Shown here: positions 27,030 through 35,448 of the stretch, one piece after another | How the letters are laid out: every line of letters begins with the position of its first letter | How positions within the stretch are numbered: the first letter of the stretch is position 1 | Assembly (NCBI RefSeq): GCF_000241345.1 | Contig: NZ_BAED01000018.1 | Span: forward strand, 1 to 38,179 | Length of the DNA: 38,179 nt | Direction: 5' to 3' | DNA from: Gordonia amarae NBRC 15530 | GTDB lineage: Bacteria; Actinomycetota; Actinomycetes; Mycobacteriales; Mycobacteriaceae | Translations under genes and position numbers: made by a program | The notes under the pieces: generated by a model | Told to the model about the DNA's origin: nothing | What the model saw: only the letters and a program-made list of their open reading frames with translations | Database searches by the model: none

Positions 27030-28181
27030 ATGACCGTTGACCGCCTCCTGCCCACCGACGAGGCGCGTGACCTCATCGCCCTCACCCGCGATGTGGCCGA
27101 CAAGGTACTTGCCCCGATCGCGGACGCTCACGAGAAGTCCGAGACCTATCCCGAAGGCGTGTTCGCGACGCTCGGCGAGGCCGGACTGCTGAGTCTGCCG
27201 TATCCCGAGGAGTGGGGCGGGGGAGCACAAACCTACGAGGTGTACCTGCAGGTCCTGGAGGAGCTGGCAGCCCGATGGGCCGCGATCGCCGTCGCGGTCA
27301 GCGTGCACAGCCTCGCCTGCCATCCGCTGATGTCGTTCGGCACCGAGAAGCAGAAGCAGCGCTGGCTGCCCGACATGCTCGGCGGGTCGACTATCGGCGC
27401 CTACAGCCTGTCCGAACCGCAGGCAGGCTCCGACGCTGCGGCGCTGGCGTGCAAGGCCACCGCCTCGGCAGACGGCTCAAGCTACACAGTCAACGGGAGT
27501 AAGGCCTGGATCACCCACGGCGGCATCGCCGACTTCTACAACCTGTTCGCCCGCACAGGGGAAGGCTCCAAAGGGATCTCGTGCTTTCTGGTGCCCAGGG
27601 ACACCGCTGGGCTGAGCTTCGGCAAACCTGAGGAGAAGATGGGTCTGCATGCGGTCCCCACCACCGCCGCGCACTACGACAACGCGGTCGTCGACGCCGG
27701 CCGGCGGATCGGTGCCGAGGGGCAGGGGCTGCAGATCGCTTTCAGCGCACTCGATTCCGGTCGCCTGGGTATCGCCGCGGTCGCGGTGGGTATCGCGCAG
27801 GCCGCCCTCGATGACGCCGTCGCCTATGCGCAGGAACGAACCGCGTTCGGCCGCAAGATCATCGACCATCAGGGTCTCGGTTTCCTGCTCGCCGACATGG
27901 CCGCCGCGGTCGACTCGGCCCGCGCCGCCTACCTCGACGCCGCCCGCCGCCGCGACGCCGGACAGCCGTACTCGCGCAATGCATCCGTCGCCAAACTCGT
28001 CGCCACCGACGCCGCGATGAAGGTCACCACCGACGCCGTGCAGGTGTTCGGCGGCTACGGCTACACCCGTGACTTCCGCGTCGAACGCCTCATGCGCGAG
28101 GCGAAGATCACCCAGATCTTCGAAGGCACCAACCAGATTCAGCGCCTGGTCATCAGCCGTGCCCTGCAGTCCGGCGCCTAG
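27030..28181 (+). CDS. Acyl-CoA dehydrogenase
   Basis: A 383-residue FAD-dependent acyl-CoA dehydrogenase catalysing alpha,beta-desaturation of an acyl-CoA. Conserved pieces include YSLSEPQAGSDAAAL with the flavin contact, WITHGGIADFYNLFART, VQVFGGYGYTRDFRVERLMREAKITQIFEGTNQIQ and catalytic base Glu365 in that last segment. Its length suits short-chain or branched-chain substrates. The ATG at 27030 is preceded by CCAGGAG at 6 nt, and the operator cluster lies just upstream. The SDR gene follows after 51 bp. With the HSD10-like partner it probably serves a branched-chain or short-chain beta-oxidation step. Confidence 0.93.
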   Translation: MTVDRLLPTDEARDLIALTRDVADKVLAPIADAHEKSETYPEGVFATLGEAGLLSLPYPEEWGGGAQTYEVYLQVLEELAARWAAIAVAVSVHSLACHPLMSFGTEKQKQRWLPDMLGGSTIGAYSLSEPQAGSDAAALACKATASADGSSYTVNGSKAWITHGGIADFYNLFARTGEGSKGISCFLVPRDTAGLSFGKPEEKMGLHAVPTTAAHYDNAVVDAGRRIGAEGQGLQIAFSALDSGRLGIAAVAVGIAQAALDDAVAYAQERTAFGRKIIDHQGLGFLLADMAAAVDSARAAYLDAARRRDAGQPYSRNASVAKLVATDAAMKVTTDAVQVFGGYGYTRDFRVERLMREAKITQIFEGTNQIQRLVISRALQSGA

Positions 28182-28232
28182 GCGCCGACATCCGTCCAGC
28201 GCCGTCATCCGCCCAGTACAGAAGGAACAATT

Positions 28233-28997
28233 ATGATCATCGACTCGTCGTCCGTCGCCGTCGTCACCGGCGGTGCCTCCGGACTCGGTAATGCCACCGC
28301 GCGCGCCCTCCATGAGCGTGGTGCGCAGGTGGTTCTCGTGGACCTGGCGTCGTCGGACGGTGCGGCCGCGGCCGCCGCGATCGGCACCGGCGCCCACTTC
28401 GTCGCCGCGGACGTGACCTCGGCCGACGAGGTGGCCGCCGCGATGGACGTCGCCGCGGGCCTGGGTGCGGTGCGTGTGGTGGTCAACTGCGCCGGTGTCG
28501 CGACTCCCGGAAAGGTGCTCGGCCGCAAGGGAGTGCTCCCGCTGGACGCGTTCGAGCGGGTGATCCGGATCAACCTGGTCGGTACGTTCAACGTGCTCCG
28601 TCTCGGTGCGGAGAAGATGTCGCAGACCGAGCCCGTCGAGGGGGAGCGCGGCGTCATCATCAACACCGCCTCGGTCGCGGCGTTCGACGGCCAGATCGGT
28701 CAGGCCGCGTACGGCGCCTCCAAGGGCGGTGTCGCCGCACTGACGTTGCCGGTGGCCCGGGAACTCGCCGGCCACCTGATCCGGGTGGCGACAATCGCAC
28801 CGGGCATCTTCGAGACACCGATGATGGCGGGCCTGCCGGAGGAGGCACAGCGCTCCCTCGGGCAGCAGGTGCCGCATCCGTCGCGCCTGGGCAAGCCGGC
28901 CGAGTACGCGGCGCTGGCCATGCACATCGTCGACAACCCGATGCTCAACGGTGAGACCATCCGGCTCGACGGTGCGATCCGGATGGCGCCCCGCTAG
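28233..28997 (+). CDS. SDR 3-hydroxyacyl-CoA dehydrogenase, HSD17B10-like
   Basis: A 254-residue short-chain dehydrogenase. TGGASGLG (12-19) binds the cofactor, Asp37 at the end of beta-2 predicts NAD preference, NCAG is at 85-88, and the catalytic set is Ser147, Tyr160, Lys164. The C-terminal region ([37 protein letters not shown]) is typical of type II 3-hydroxyacyl-CoA dehydrogenase (HSD10), which acts on 3-hydroxy-2-methylbutyryl-CoA and similar substrates. AGAAGGA lies 7 nt upstream of the ATG. It is probably co-transcribed with the acyl-CoA dehydrogenase under TetR control; hydratase and thiolase partners must be elsewhere. Confidence 0.92.
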   Translation: MIIDSSSVAVVTGGASGLGNATARALHERGAQVVLVDLASSDGAAAAAAIGTGAHFVAADVTSADEVAAAMDVAAGLGAVRVVVNCAGVATPGKVLGRKGVLPLDAFERVIRINLVGTFNVLRLGAEKMSQTEPVEGERGVIINTASVAAFDGQIGQAAYGASKGGVAALTLPVARELAGHLIRVATIAPGIFETPMMAGLPEEAQRSLGQQVPHPSRLGKPAEYAALAMHIVDNPMLNGETIRLDGAIRMAPR

Positions 28998-29006
28998 TCG
29001 GACGTG

Positions 29007-29384
29007 TCAGGTGAAGCCGCCCAGCCACAACCCCAGGGCGGCGGCGCCGGTGGCCCCGGCGAGGACGCCGAAGCCGTTGAGTCCACCGGCGAGCAACCTG
29101 CGCTGTTGAAGCAGTCGTACCGTCTCGACCGAGGCGGTGGAGAACGTGGTGTAGCCGCCGAGGAATCCGGTGCCGACGACCATCCGCACCGAGTCGGAGA
29201 CCACCGCGTCGACGGCCAGGCCGGTGATCACGCCGAGCACAAAGGATCCGGTGAGATTCAGGGTGATGGTTCCCCAGGGCAGGTCACTGCGGATCCGGGA
29301 CCGGATCACCCCGTCCAGGACCAGCCGGCACACCGACCCGGCACCGCCGGCCACGGCGACCACGACGAACAGACCCGGGCTCAT
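29007..29384 (-). CDS. crcB: Fluoride channel subunit FluC/CrcB (second gene)
   Basis: A 125-residue, four-helix FluC protein. The signature VVGTGFLGGYTTFSTASVE contains the pore and Na+-site region, and TLNLTGSFVLGVITG carries the conserved Asn. It overlaps the upstream fluC stop by one base (TGATG), so translation is coupled. In Gram-positive bacteria two fluC genes in tandem often form a heterodimer that exports fluoride passively through the inner membrane. It is controlled with its partner by the riboswitch at 29883-29936. Confidence 0.93.
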   Translation of the reverse strand: MSPGLFVVVAVAGGAGSVCRLVLDGVIRSRIRSDLPWGTITLNLTGSFVLGVITGLAVDAVVSDSVRMVVGTGFLGGYTTFSTASVETVRLLQQRRLLAGGLNGFGVLAGATGAAALGLWLGGFT

Positions 29385-29842
29385 CACGCGTGCCTCCGGC
29401 CGCCGCGGGGACAGCGGGCACCGACGGCTATCCCGGCCATGGTGACGAGCGCTCCGACAATCACCGTGGCCACACCGTAGGCGAGACCGGCACCGGCCGA
29501 TCCCGAGGTCAGCAGGTCGGCGGTGTCGGTGGCCAGGGCGCTGTAGGTGGTGAAGCCGCCCATGAATCCGGTGCCCAGCAGCATCCGGAGGATCCGGCGC
29601 CGGCCGGTGTCCGGCCCGTACCGCGAGAGGGACTCCAGCAGGACGCCGAGCGCGAACGCGCCGACGATATTGATCGCGAAGACCGCCCACGGGATTCCGC
29701 CGTCGGCGGGGAACACCTCGACCAGCGCCTCGCGTGCCGCGACCCCGAAGCAACCCCCGACGAACACCGCGGCGATACAGTCCGGCCGCACATGGGCGGG
29801 CCTGGGGCCGGCAGTGGCGGCGGGTGCGTCGTCAGAGTGCAT
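29384..29842 (-). CDS. crcB: Fluoride channel subunit FluC/CrcB (first gene)
   Basis: A 152-residue FluC protein with the core GGCFGVAAREALVEVF, AVFAINIVGAFALGVLLE with the conserved Asn, and GTGFMGGFTTYSALATD. It carries a ~20-residue N-terminal and an Arg-rich C-terminal extension compared with its partner. AGGAG is 6 nt before the ATG. It is the first gene after the fluoride riboswitch and forms the presumed heterodimer with the following gene. The two overlap by 1 bp. Confidence 0.93.
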   Translation of the reverse strand: MHSDDAPAATAGPRPAHVRPDCIAAVFVGGCFGVAAREALVEVFPADGGIPWAVFAINIVGAFALGVLLESLSRYGPDTGRRRILRMLLGTGFMGGFTTYSALATDTADLLTSGSAGAGLAYGVATVIVGALVTMAGIAVGARCPRGGRRHA

Positions 29843-29882
29843 GAGGGTCTCCTACCGTGTGGGCGCACGGACGCGCCAGTCG

Positions 29883-29936
29883 GGTAGGGACTGTTGCCGG
29901 AAGGTCCGGGGTTGGGTACGGCGAGCCCCACCGCCG
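29883..29936 (-). promoter_or_regulatory. Fluoride riboswitch (crcB motif)
   Basis: Read on the minus strand the segment goes GGCGGTGGGGCTCGCC, then CCAACCCCGG-ACCTT-CCGG, then CAACAGTCCCTACC. It aligns piece by piece with the Thermotoga petrophila fluoride aptamer: GGCGAUGAGGCCCGCC corresponds to the first part, the small CCGG/CCGG hairpin is P2, and GGGGCT pairs with AGTCCC as the closing stem. It ends about 40 nt before the first fluC ATG. A GGCGC-N6-GCGCC stem between aptamer and ribosome site could be part of the expression platform. High fluoride should switch on both genes. Confidence 0.85.
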
Positions 29937-29979
29937 CGGCACCTGGGTGCCGTTGTCATGCTCTCACATCGGGCGCCGG

Positions 29980-31344
29980 TTATCTGGCCGGCGTGAACCC
30001 TGACACGGCACCCGCCGCGATCATCCGGGCCGTCGCCTCCTTGTCGGCGTCCGCACGCAAAGGCTGCTCGATGCCCCGTGACCATGCCGTCTGCCCGCCG
30101 ATGATCACCTCGGCGAGGTTCCGCAGCCCACACGCCAGCACATAGGTGGCGACCGGATCCCAGATCGGACCGAGATGCGGTGCGGTGGGGTCGACGACGA
30201 GGAAGTCGGCGTACTTGCCCACCTCGAGCGAGCCGACCCGGTCATCGACGCCGATCGAGCGGGCCGAGCCGAGGGTGTGCAGGGTCAGCATGTCCAGCGG
30301 CGACAGGATCGTCGCGTCCGAGTGCAGCGCCCGCTGCAGGTAGAGGCCGGTGCGCATGTTCTGGAACGGATCGGACAGGTCGGTGCAGGACTGGTCGTCG
30401 ACACCCATCCCGACGCGCACGCCGCGCTTCAGCAGTGTGGGTGTGTCACAGATCCCGGAACCGAGGCGGCCGTTGGACATGGGCTGCCACACCACCGACG
30501 ACCCGGTCTCCACAACCCGCTCGACCATCTTCACGGTGGGGTGGACGAAGTGACCGAAAGCGAAATCGTTTCCCAGACAACCGGATTGGTCATACCAGTC
30601 GAACTTGTTCTGCTGGATGTCGAGTTGTTCGGCGGTTTCGACGAAATGGGCCTGGTTGGTGACACCGTGCCGGGTCATCATCTCGTGCTCGCGTTCGGCG
30701 GTGACCGCGGCCGACGACCACTGCACCGCCCCGTACACCGACCCGCCGAGGGTGAACCGCGGGTCGACGGTGTCCAGGTGCGCCATCGCCACCCCGAAGG
30801 CGTCGAACGAGTCGGCCTCGGGCAGTTGTTCGTCGTCGAGGCGGACACTGGTGACGAACCGGATGCCGGCGTCGGCCATGCCGTCGACCTGCCGGGTGAT
30901 GAACTCGGGCGAGTGCACCCGCTCGGCCCGCAGGGTGGAGGTCTCGTAGTCGAACACCGACACCACCCGCGACTGGGCGAAGTTGTACACCGAGGTGATG
31001 CCGTTGGAGATGTGGTCGAGTGCCCCGGACAGGGTGAGCCAGTACAGGGTTTCGGGTTCGGCGCCGATCATCATCCGGCCGAGCGTCGACACCCAGTCGT
31101 ACAGCGGGCTGCACGCGGCGGTACCGCGCATGCCGCCGGTGAAGATGTGGCTGTGCGCCGACACGAATCCGGGGCCGACGAAGGCGCCGCCGAGATCGCG
31201 GTACGTCGTGGCCTCCGGCAGTGTCGTGCCCTGCCCGATCCCGGTGATGATCCCGTTCTCGTCCACCGACAGCCAGCCCTCGAACCAGTCGTGAACCCCG
31301 TCGACGGGCACGATCAGCGCGTTATGGAAGACGGTCTCACTCAT
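29980..31344 (-). CDS. Amidohydrolase, TrzA/AtzB-like (aminohydrolase) family
   Basis: A 454-residue amidohydrolase of the chlorohydrolase/deaminase group. Metal ligands expected in the family are visible: His64 and His66 in VSAHSHIF, His233 in AHFVET, His265/His268 in GHFVHPT, and Asp316 in VGMGVDDQS. The C-terminal beta-sandwich segment is GSLEVGKYADFLVVDPTAPHL. Members remove amino, chloro or other groups from N-heterocycles or deaminate nucleobases. ATG at 31344 has GGAGG about 10 nt upstream; a longer reading is unlikely. It neighbours the sirtuin and the racemase/amidase cluster, suggesting ring or amide nitrogen chemistry. Substrate unknown. Confidence 0.87.
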   Translation of the reverse strand: MSETVFHNALIVPVDGVHDWFEGWLSVDENGIITGIGQGTTLPEATTYRDLGGAFVGPGFVSAHSHIFTGGMRGTAACSPLYDWVSTLGRMMIGAEPETLYWLTLSGALDHISNGITSVYNFAQSRVVSVFDYETSTLRAERVHSPEFITRQVDGMADAGIRFVTSVRLDDEQLPEADSFDAFGVAMAHLDTVDPRFTLGGSVYGAVQWSSAAVTAEREHEMMTRHGVTNQAHFVETAEQLDIQQNKFDWYDQSGCLGNDFAFGHFVHPTVKMVERVVETGSSVVWQPMSNGRLGSGICDTPTLLKRGVRVGMGVDDQSCTDLSDPFQNMRTGLYLQRALHSDATILSPLDMLTLHTLGSARSIGVDDRVGSLEVGKYADFLVVDPTAPHLGPIWDPVATYVLACGLRNLAEVIIGGQTAWSRGIEQPLRADADKEATARMIAAGAVSGFTPAR

Positions 31345-31481
31345 CCGGGCACAACCTCCTTGTCGTCGGCCGGTCCGCGACAGCACACAGCCGCGACCCC
31401 GGCCACGCCCGATTACGCTATGGATGCGGTGTTTCGGCGACGTTACTGCCGGAGGTTCACCGTGTTTCGTGCGCGAGGTGG

Positions 31482-32360
31482 TCAGTCGTCCGCGAGCGCC
31501 GACAACACCGTCGAACAGTAGTGGTCGATCTTGAGGTCGGCGAGGTCATCGGCCCGGGTGGCCCCGCGATTGACGATGACCACCGGCTTGCCGGTTCGGT
31601 GGGCGTGACGGACAAACCGCAGCCCGCTCATGACCGTCAGCGACGACCCGGCCACCAGCAGCGCATCACTGTCATTCACCAGGGAAAATGCTTGGTCCAC
31701 AACGCTTCTGGAGGCATTCTCGCCGAAGTAGACAATGTCGGGTTTGAGGATGCCACCGCATCTTTCGCAATCGGCGATCAGGAAGTCGCGGGTGTCGGTG
31801 AGGGTGGTGTCGGCGTCGGGAGCCACTTCGATCGCCCCCCGAGTGGCCACGCGGGCGGCGAATCCGGGATTGAGCCGCTCGAGCCGGTCGGCCAGCGCCT
31901 GCCGGGAGCTCAGGGCCCCGCAGTCCAGGCACCGGACCCTGCGGTAGCAGCCGTGCAGTTCGACAACGCGCCGGGTGCCGGCCTTGGTATGCAGCATGTC
32001 GACGTTCTGGGTGATCACCCCGGTCAGCCGATCCTGTCGCTGCAGCCGGGTGAGCGCGTGATGACCGTCGTTGGGGCGGGCGGCGTCCATGTGACGCCAG
32101 CCCAGATGGTTGCGGGCCCAGTAGTGGCGGCGGAACTCCGGCGACGACAGGAACATCTCCAGGGTCATCGGGGTCCGGGGTGGGGCACCGGGGCTGCGGT
32201 AGTCGGGGATACCCGAGTCGGTCGACATTCCCGCGCCTGTCAGGGCGGTGATCCGGGCCTCACGCAGCAGGGTGCGCAGGCTGTCGATGCGCACCTCGAT
32301 ATCGGCGTCGACGGGGGTGGGTTCGGCGGGTGTCCGGCCGAGCTGCAGGCGCGTGCGCAC
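31482..32360 (-). CDS. Sir2 family NAD-dependent protein deacylase
   Basis: A 292-residue sirtuin. The NAD-binding motifs are [15 protein letters not shown] (41-55) and TQNVD (117-121), the catalytic base is His136 in VELHGC, and the structural zinc is held by Cys144, Cys147, Cys198 and Cys201. It resembles the class II/III bacterial group. I choose the GTG at 32360: TATCCT lies 6 nt upstream, typical of a leaderless start, while the longer reading runs into the racemase promoter. It diverges from racemase A. It could reverse lysine acylation of neighbouring enzymes, but that link is only positional. Confidence 0.9.
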   Translation of the reverse strand: MRTRLQLGRTPAEPTPVDADIEVRIDSLRTLLREARITALTGAGMSTDSGIPDYRSPGAPPRTPMTLEMFLSSPEFRRHYWARNHLGWRHMDAARPNDGHHALTRLQRQDRLTGVITQNVDMLHTKAGTRRVVELHGCYRRVRCLDCGALSSRQALADRLERLNPGFAARVATRGAIEVAPDADTTLTDTRDFLIADCERCGGILKPDIVYFGENASRSVVDQAFSLVNDSDALLVAGSSLTVMSGLRFVRHAHRTGKPVVIVNRGATRADDLADLKIDHYCSTVLSALADD

Positions 32361-32410
32361 CCTGCCAGGATAGGCACGGAAACGGGTTACACAAATGTCA
32401 CCGCGCACCG

Positions 32411-32422
32411 ATTGTCGACAAT
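32411..32422. promoter_or_regulatory. FadR/GntR-type operator ATTGTCGACAAT
   Basis: ATTGTCGACAAT is a perfect 12-bp palindrome, 24 bp before the racemase A ATG and 50 bp before the sirtuin start. It fits the T-N-G-T-N-N-A-C-N-A consensus of FCD-type GntR proteins. ACAAT recurs 5 bp on. A closely similar site lies at 34000-34017. Confidence 0.6.
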
Positions 32423-32446
32423 CCGACAATGTGTCACCATTCGTGC

Positions 32447-33229
32447 ATGACGGTGATCGAACTCGTCGGCAACGCGCCGCACGATCAGGTGGGTATCGGC
32501 ATGGTGTGCCCGTTTGACATGGCGCTCGACCGTGAGTTGTGGCGGTGGATGCCCGAGTCGGTGTCGCTGTACTTCACCCGGACCGCGTTCATCGACGCAC
32601 CGGTCGATGTCGAGCTGTGCCGGGAGCTGAACGATCACGACGAGATCGCCCGGGCGGTCCGCAATGTGCTCGGCGTCGGGCCCAGATCATTCGGGTATGC
32701 CTGCGCGTCAGGCAGTTTCGTGTACGGCATGAACGGCGCGCGGGCGATCTCGAACGCCATGATCGCCGCCGGGGCCGCCGCGGCGGTCACCACCTCCGAG
32801 GCGTTGCTGCGGGCCCTCGACGCTCTCGGCGTGGGTCGTCTGGCGGTGGCCGCCCCATACACGTCGACGCTCACGGGTTTGCTGTGCGATTTCCTGTGCG
32901 AGTCGGGCCGGCACGTCGTGCGGCACGCGGGTCTCGAACGCGACCACGAGATCTGGACGATCCCGTACTCGGCGACGTGCGAGCTGATCCGAATGGCCGA
33001 TCACCCCGACGCCGAGGCCGTGTTCGTGTCCTGCACCAACCTGTGGACCTACGACATCCTGGCGCTGATGGAGGCCGAACTCGGTAAACCGGTGATCTCG
33101 GCCAATCAGGTGACCGCCTGGGCCACGCTCGCCGACGCCGGGCTGGTCGCAGAGTCGCTGCCCACGCACGGGGGGTTGTCGCTCCACGGTGGGCAGTCGC
33201 TGTTCTGCCGGGCACCGCGCGTGGCCTGA
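32447..33229 (+). CDS. Asp/Glu racemase / maleate isomerase (AMDase) family protein, paralogue A
   Basis: A 260-residue member of the Asp/Glu racemase superfamily. Both catalytic cysteine positions are present: Cys86 in GYACASGSFVYG and Cys196 in VFVSCTNLWTYD. That two-cysteine set fits maleate cis-trans isomerase or a racemase; arylmalonate decarboxylase keeps only the second. No Shine-Dalgarno is obvious. A FadR-type dyad precedes it. Its paralogue lies immediately downstream on the opposite strand, ending 31 bp away. In this cluster it could isomerise or decarboxylate an intermediate dicarboxylate. Confidence 0.85.
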   Translation: MTVIELVGNAPHDQVGIGMVCPFDMALDRELWRWMPESVSLYFTRTAFIDAPVDVELCRELNDHDEIARAVRNVLGVGPRSFGYACASGSFVYGMNGARAISNAMIAAGAAAAVTTSEALLRALDALGVGRLAVAAPYTSTLTGLLCDFLCESGRHVVRHAGLERDHEIWTIPYSATCELIRMADHPDAEAVFVSCTNLWTYDILALMEAELGKPVISANQVTAWATLADAGLVAESLPTHGGLSLHGGQSLFCRAPRVA

Positions 33230-33260
33230 CCCTGACGAATCTCCCCGCGGCACCACCCCG

Positions 33261-33983
33261 TCAGGCGAACAGGGTTCCCAGCGCCGGTTCGGTGACCGCC
33301 ACACCGGCCAGGCGCAGGCCCTGCCACACGGTCACCTGATTGGCGGCGAGGACCGGTTTGCCCACGGCGCCTTCGAGTTCGGTCAGGCGTGCGATGGTGT
33401 GCAGCGCGGTATCGGGGACCAGCACTGCCTGCGCGGCGGGATGGTCGGCCGCCACGATCATCGACGTCACTGTCGCATCGTCCATCAGTCCGGCGGCTCC
33501 GGCGGTGGCGATGTCGTTGGCCGTATTGGCCAGGACCTCGATCCCGGCGTCGGAGAGGAAGGTGGTGAATCCGTCGGCGACCGGTGCCGGATAGGTCGCG
33601 GCCACGGCCACGCGGGTGACGTCCAGGTCGCGGCAGGCGGCCACGAACGCCAGCGACGTCGACGACACGGGCAGGCCCGTCGCCTCAGTCAGCCGCTGAA
33701 CCTGCGTGTGCGCGCGCTCCCAGCCGTAGAGGAAGCTCCCCGAGGTGCAGGACCACATCAGCGCGTCGGGGGAGTGCACCGCCGCGCGACGGGCACCGTC
33801 GAGCAGCGGGACGTCGGCACCCACCGCCCGCATGGCCTCAACGGTGTGATCGTCGGAGTCGATGTCGGTGATGATCACCGGCAGCCGCGCGGCACCGCCG
33901 AGCAGGGACTCGGAACGAGCGAAGTCGTCCTCGGCGGCATGGCCCGGGTACAGCATGGCCACTGTCGGGGTTTCGGTTGTCAC
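33261..33983 (-). CDS. Asp/Glu racemase / maleate isomerase (AMDase) family protein, paralogue B
   Basis: A 240-residue paralogue of the preceding protein. The first cysteine is kept (Cys79 in MWSCTSGSFLYG), but the second position reads LVPDTALHT, with Pro-Asp in place of the cysteine loop. If that residue is truly missing, the two-base isomerase mechanism cannot operate. The start is GTG at 33983 with GGGAGG 7 nt upstream (33996-33991). It diverges from the amidase gene; the dyad at 34000-34017 lies between them. The protein may catalyse a one-base reaction on a related substrate. Confidence 0.83.
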   Translation of the reverse strand: MTTETPTVAMLYPGHAAEDDFARSESLLGGAARLPVIITDIDSDDHTVEAMRAVGADVPLLDGARRAAVHSPDALMWSCTSGSFLYGWERAHTQVQRLTEATGLPVSSTSLAFVAACRDLDVTRVAVAATYPAPVADGFTTFLSDAGIEVLANTANDIATAGAAGLMDDATVTSMIVAADHPAAQAVLVPDTALHTIARLTELEGAVGKPVLAANQVTVWQGLRLAGVAVTEPALGTLFA

Positions 33984-33999
33984 TCGCACACCTCCCGCG

Positions 34000-34017
34000 T
34001 AGATTGTCAACAATCTA
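34000..34017. promoter_or_regulatory. FadR/GntR-type operator TAGATTGTCAACAATCTA
   Basis: Perfect 8-bp arms around a CA centre, in the 64-bp gap between divergent racemase B and amidase. Its core ATTGTCAACAAT differs by one base from the site at 32411-32422. It directly adjoins the ribosome site of racemase B, so binding would block at least that gene. The GntR protein encoded at 35955 is the natural candidate. Confidence 0.65.
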
Positions 34018-34047
34018 CCAAATAGCTCGTGTGGACCGAGGGAGCCG

Positions 34048-35448
34048 ATGGACTCAGCCGACAGCACCCGATTTCTCTCCGCGACGGCCCTGGCCGCGGC
34101 CTACCGGACGGGCGAGTTATCGCCGGTCGACGTCGCGACCGCTCACCTCGATGCGATCGCCGCGCACAACCCCGCCGTCAACGCCTACTGTCTCGTCGAC
34201 GAGGAGGCTGCGCTCGGCTCGGCCCGGGCCGCGGCCGAACGCCACGCCGCCGGCACCGCCCTCGGACCGCTCGACGGCGTGCCCGTCAGCATCAAGGACC
34301 TGTTCCTGACGGCCGGCTGGCCGACGCTGCGCGGTTCCGAACTCATCGACCCATCCGACGACGAGTGGACGGCCGACGCACCGGTCGTGGCCCGGCTGCG
34401 GGAGGCGGGTGCGGTGCTGCTCGGCAAGACCACGACCCCCGAATTCGGATGGAAGGGCGTGACGCACGGCCCACGCTGCGGGATCACCCGTAACCCGTGG
34501 GATCACGCCCGGACGTCGGGCGGATCGAGCGGAGGTAGCGCCGCGGCGGTCGGCGCGGGGCTGAGCACTCTGTCGGTCGGCACCGACGGCGGTGGGTCGA
34601 TCCGGATCCCGGCATCGTTCTGCGGCATCGTCGGATTCAAACCCACGTACGGGCGGGTGCCGCTGTATCCGGCGAGCCCGTTCGGCACCCTCGCCCACGC
34701 CGGTCCGATGACCCGCACCGTCGCCGACTGCATCACGATGCTCGACGTCCTGTGTGGTTTCGACTCCCGGGACTGGTCGGCCACGCCGACACCGCAACCG
34801 GTGTCGGGATCGGCATGGCCGGACGACCTTGCGGGCGTTCGCATCGCCTACAGCCCGGATCTGGGCTTCGGCACCAACAGCACCGACGTCCAGCGGCACA
34901 CCGACGCCGCCGCCGAGGTGCTCCGTGGCCTGGGGGCCACGGTCGAACCCGTCGACCTGGGCTGGTCGGACCCGGCGTGGGCGTACCACATCCTGTGGTT
35001 CAGTGGCGCCGCGAAGGTGTTGCGGCCCTTCGGTTCCAAAGCTCTCGGCAAGATCGATCCGGGCCTGGCGGCGGCGTTGGGCCGCCACCACGGGCACACC
35101 GCGGCCGACTACCTCGACGCCACCCAGGTCCGGATGGATCTGGGTGTGGAGATGGGCCGGCTGCACGAGGAGTTCGACGTCCTGCTGACCCCGGCCACAC
35201 CGACCGTGGCCTTCGAGGCCGGCGTCGACGTGCCCGCCGGATCGGCCGACCCCGACTGGACGTCGTGGACGCCGTACTCCTACCCGTTCAACCTCACCCA
35301 GCAACCGGCGATCAGCGTCCCGAGCGGCATCGTGGGCGGGCTGCCGACCGCGGTGCAGTTCGTCGGCGCCCGCCATCACGACGCGACGGTGCTGCGCGTG
35401 GCCTCGGCATACGAAGCGGCGCAACCATTCCCGGAGGTAGCCCGATGA
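34048..35448 (+). CDS. Amidase signature family hydrolase
   Basis: A 466-residue amidase-signature enzyme with an intact Ser-cisSer-Lys triad: Lys83 in VSIKDLF, cis-Ser160 in GGSSGGS and nucleophile Ser184 in GTDGGGSIRIPA; the 24-residue spacing between the serines matches malonamidase E2. It hydrolyses an amide to a carboxylate and ammonia in the cytoplasm. It is not GatA as there are no gatB or gatC genes nearby. GAGGG lies about 5 nt before the ATG. Its stop overlaps the DUF3830 gene (ATGA). In this cluster it should release nitrogen from the catabolic intermediate. Confidence 0.9.
   Translation: MDSADSTRFLSATALAAAYRTGELSPVDVATAHLDAIAAHNPAVNAYCLVDEEAALGSARAAAERHAAGTALGPLDGVPVSIKDLFLTAGWPTLRGSELIDPSDDEWTADAPVVARLREAGAVLLGKTTTPEFGWKGVTHGPRCGITRNPWDHARTSGGSSGGSAAAVGAGLSTLSVGTDGGGSIRIPASFCGIVGFKPTYGRVPLYPASPFGTLAHAGPMTRTVADCITMLDVLCGFDSRDWSATPTPQPVSGSAWPDDLAGVRIAYSPDLGFGTNSTDVQRHTDAAAEVLRGLGATVEPVDLGWSDPAWAYHILWFSGAAKVLRPFGSKALGKIDPGLAAALGRHHGHTAADYLDATQVRMDLGVEMGRLHEEFDVLLTPATPTVAFEAGVDVPAGSADPDWTSWTPYSYPFNLTQQPAISVPSGIVGGLPTAVQFVGARHHDATVLRVASAYEAAQPFPEVAR

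Noticed and set aside
33231..33265. CCTGACG/CGTCAGG stem between convergent racemase genes as a terminator
   Set aside because: The stem is only 7 bp with a 21-nt loop and overlaps the stop codon of racemase B; too weak to call.
34117..35424. Long minus-strand frame across the amidase
   Set aside because: The amidase triad is intact on the plus strand; the opposite frame has no recognisable motif.
34048..35448. Amidase as GatA of the glutamyl-tRNA amidotransferase
   Set aside because: No gatB or gatC is nearby and the genomic setting is catabolic, with a coupled DUF3830 gene and a GntR regulator.
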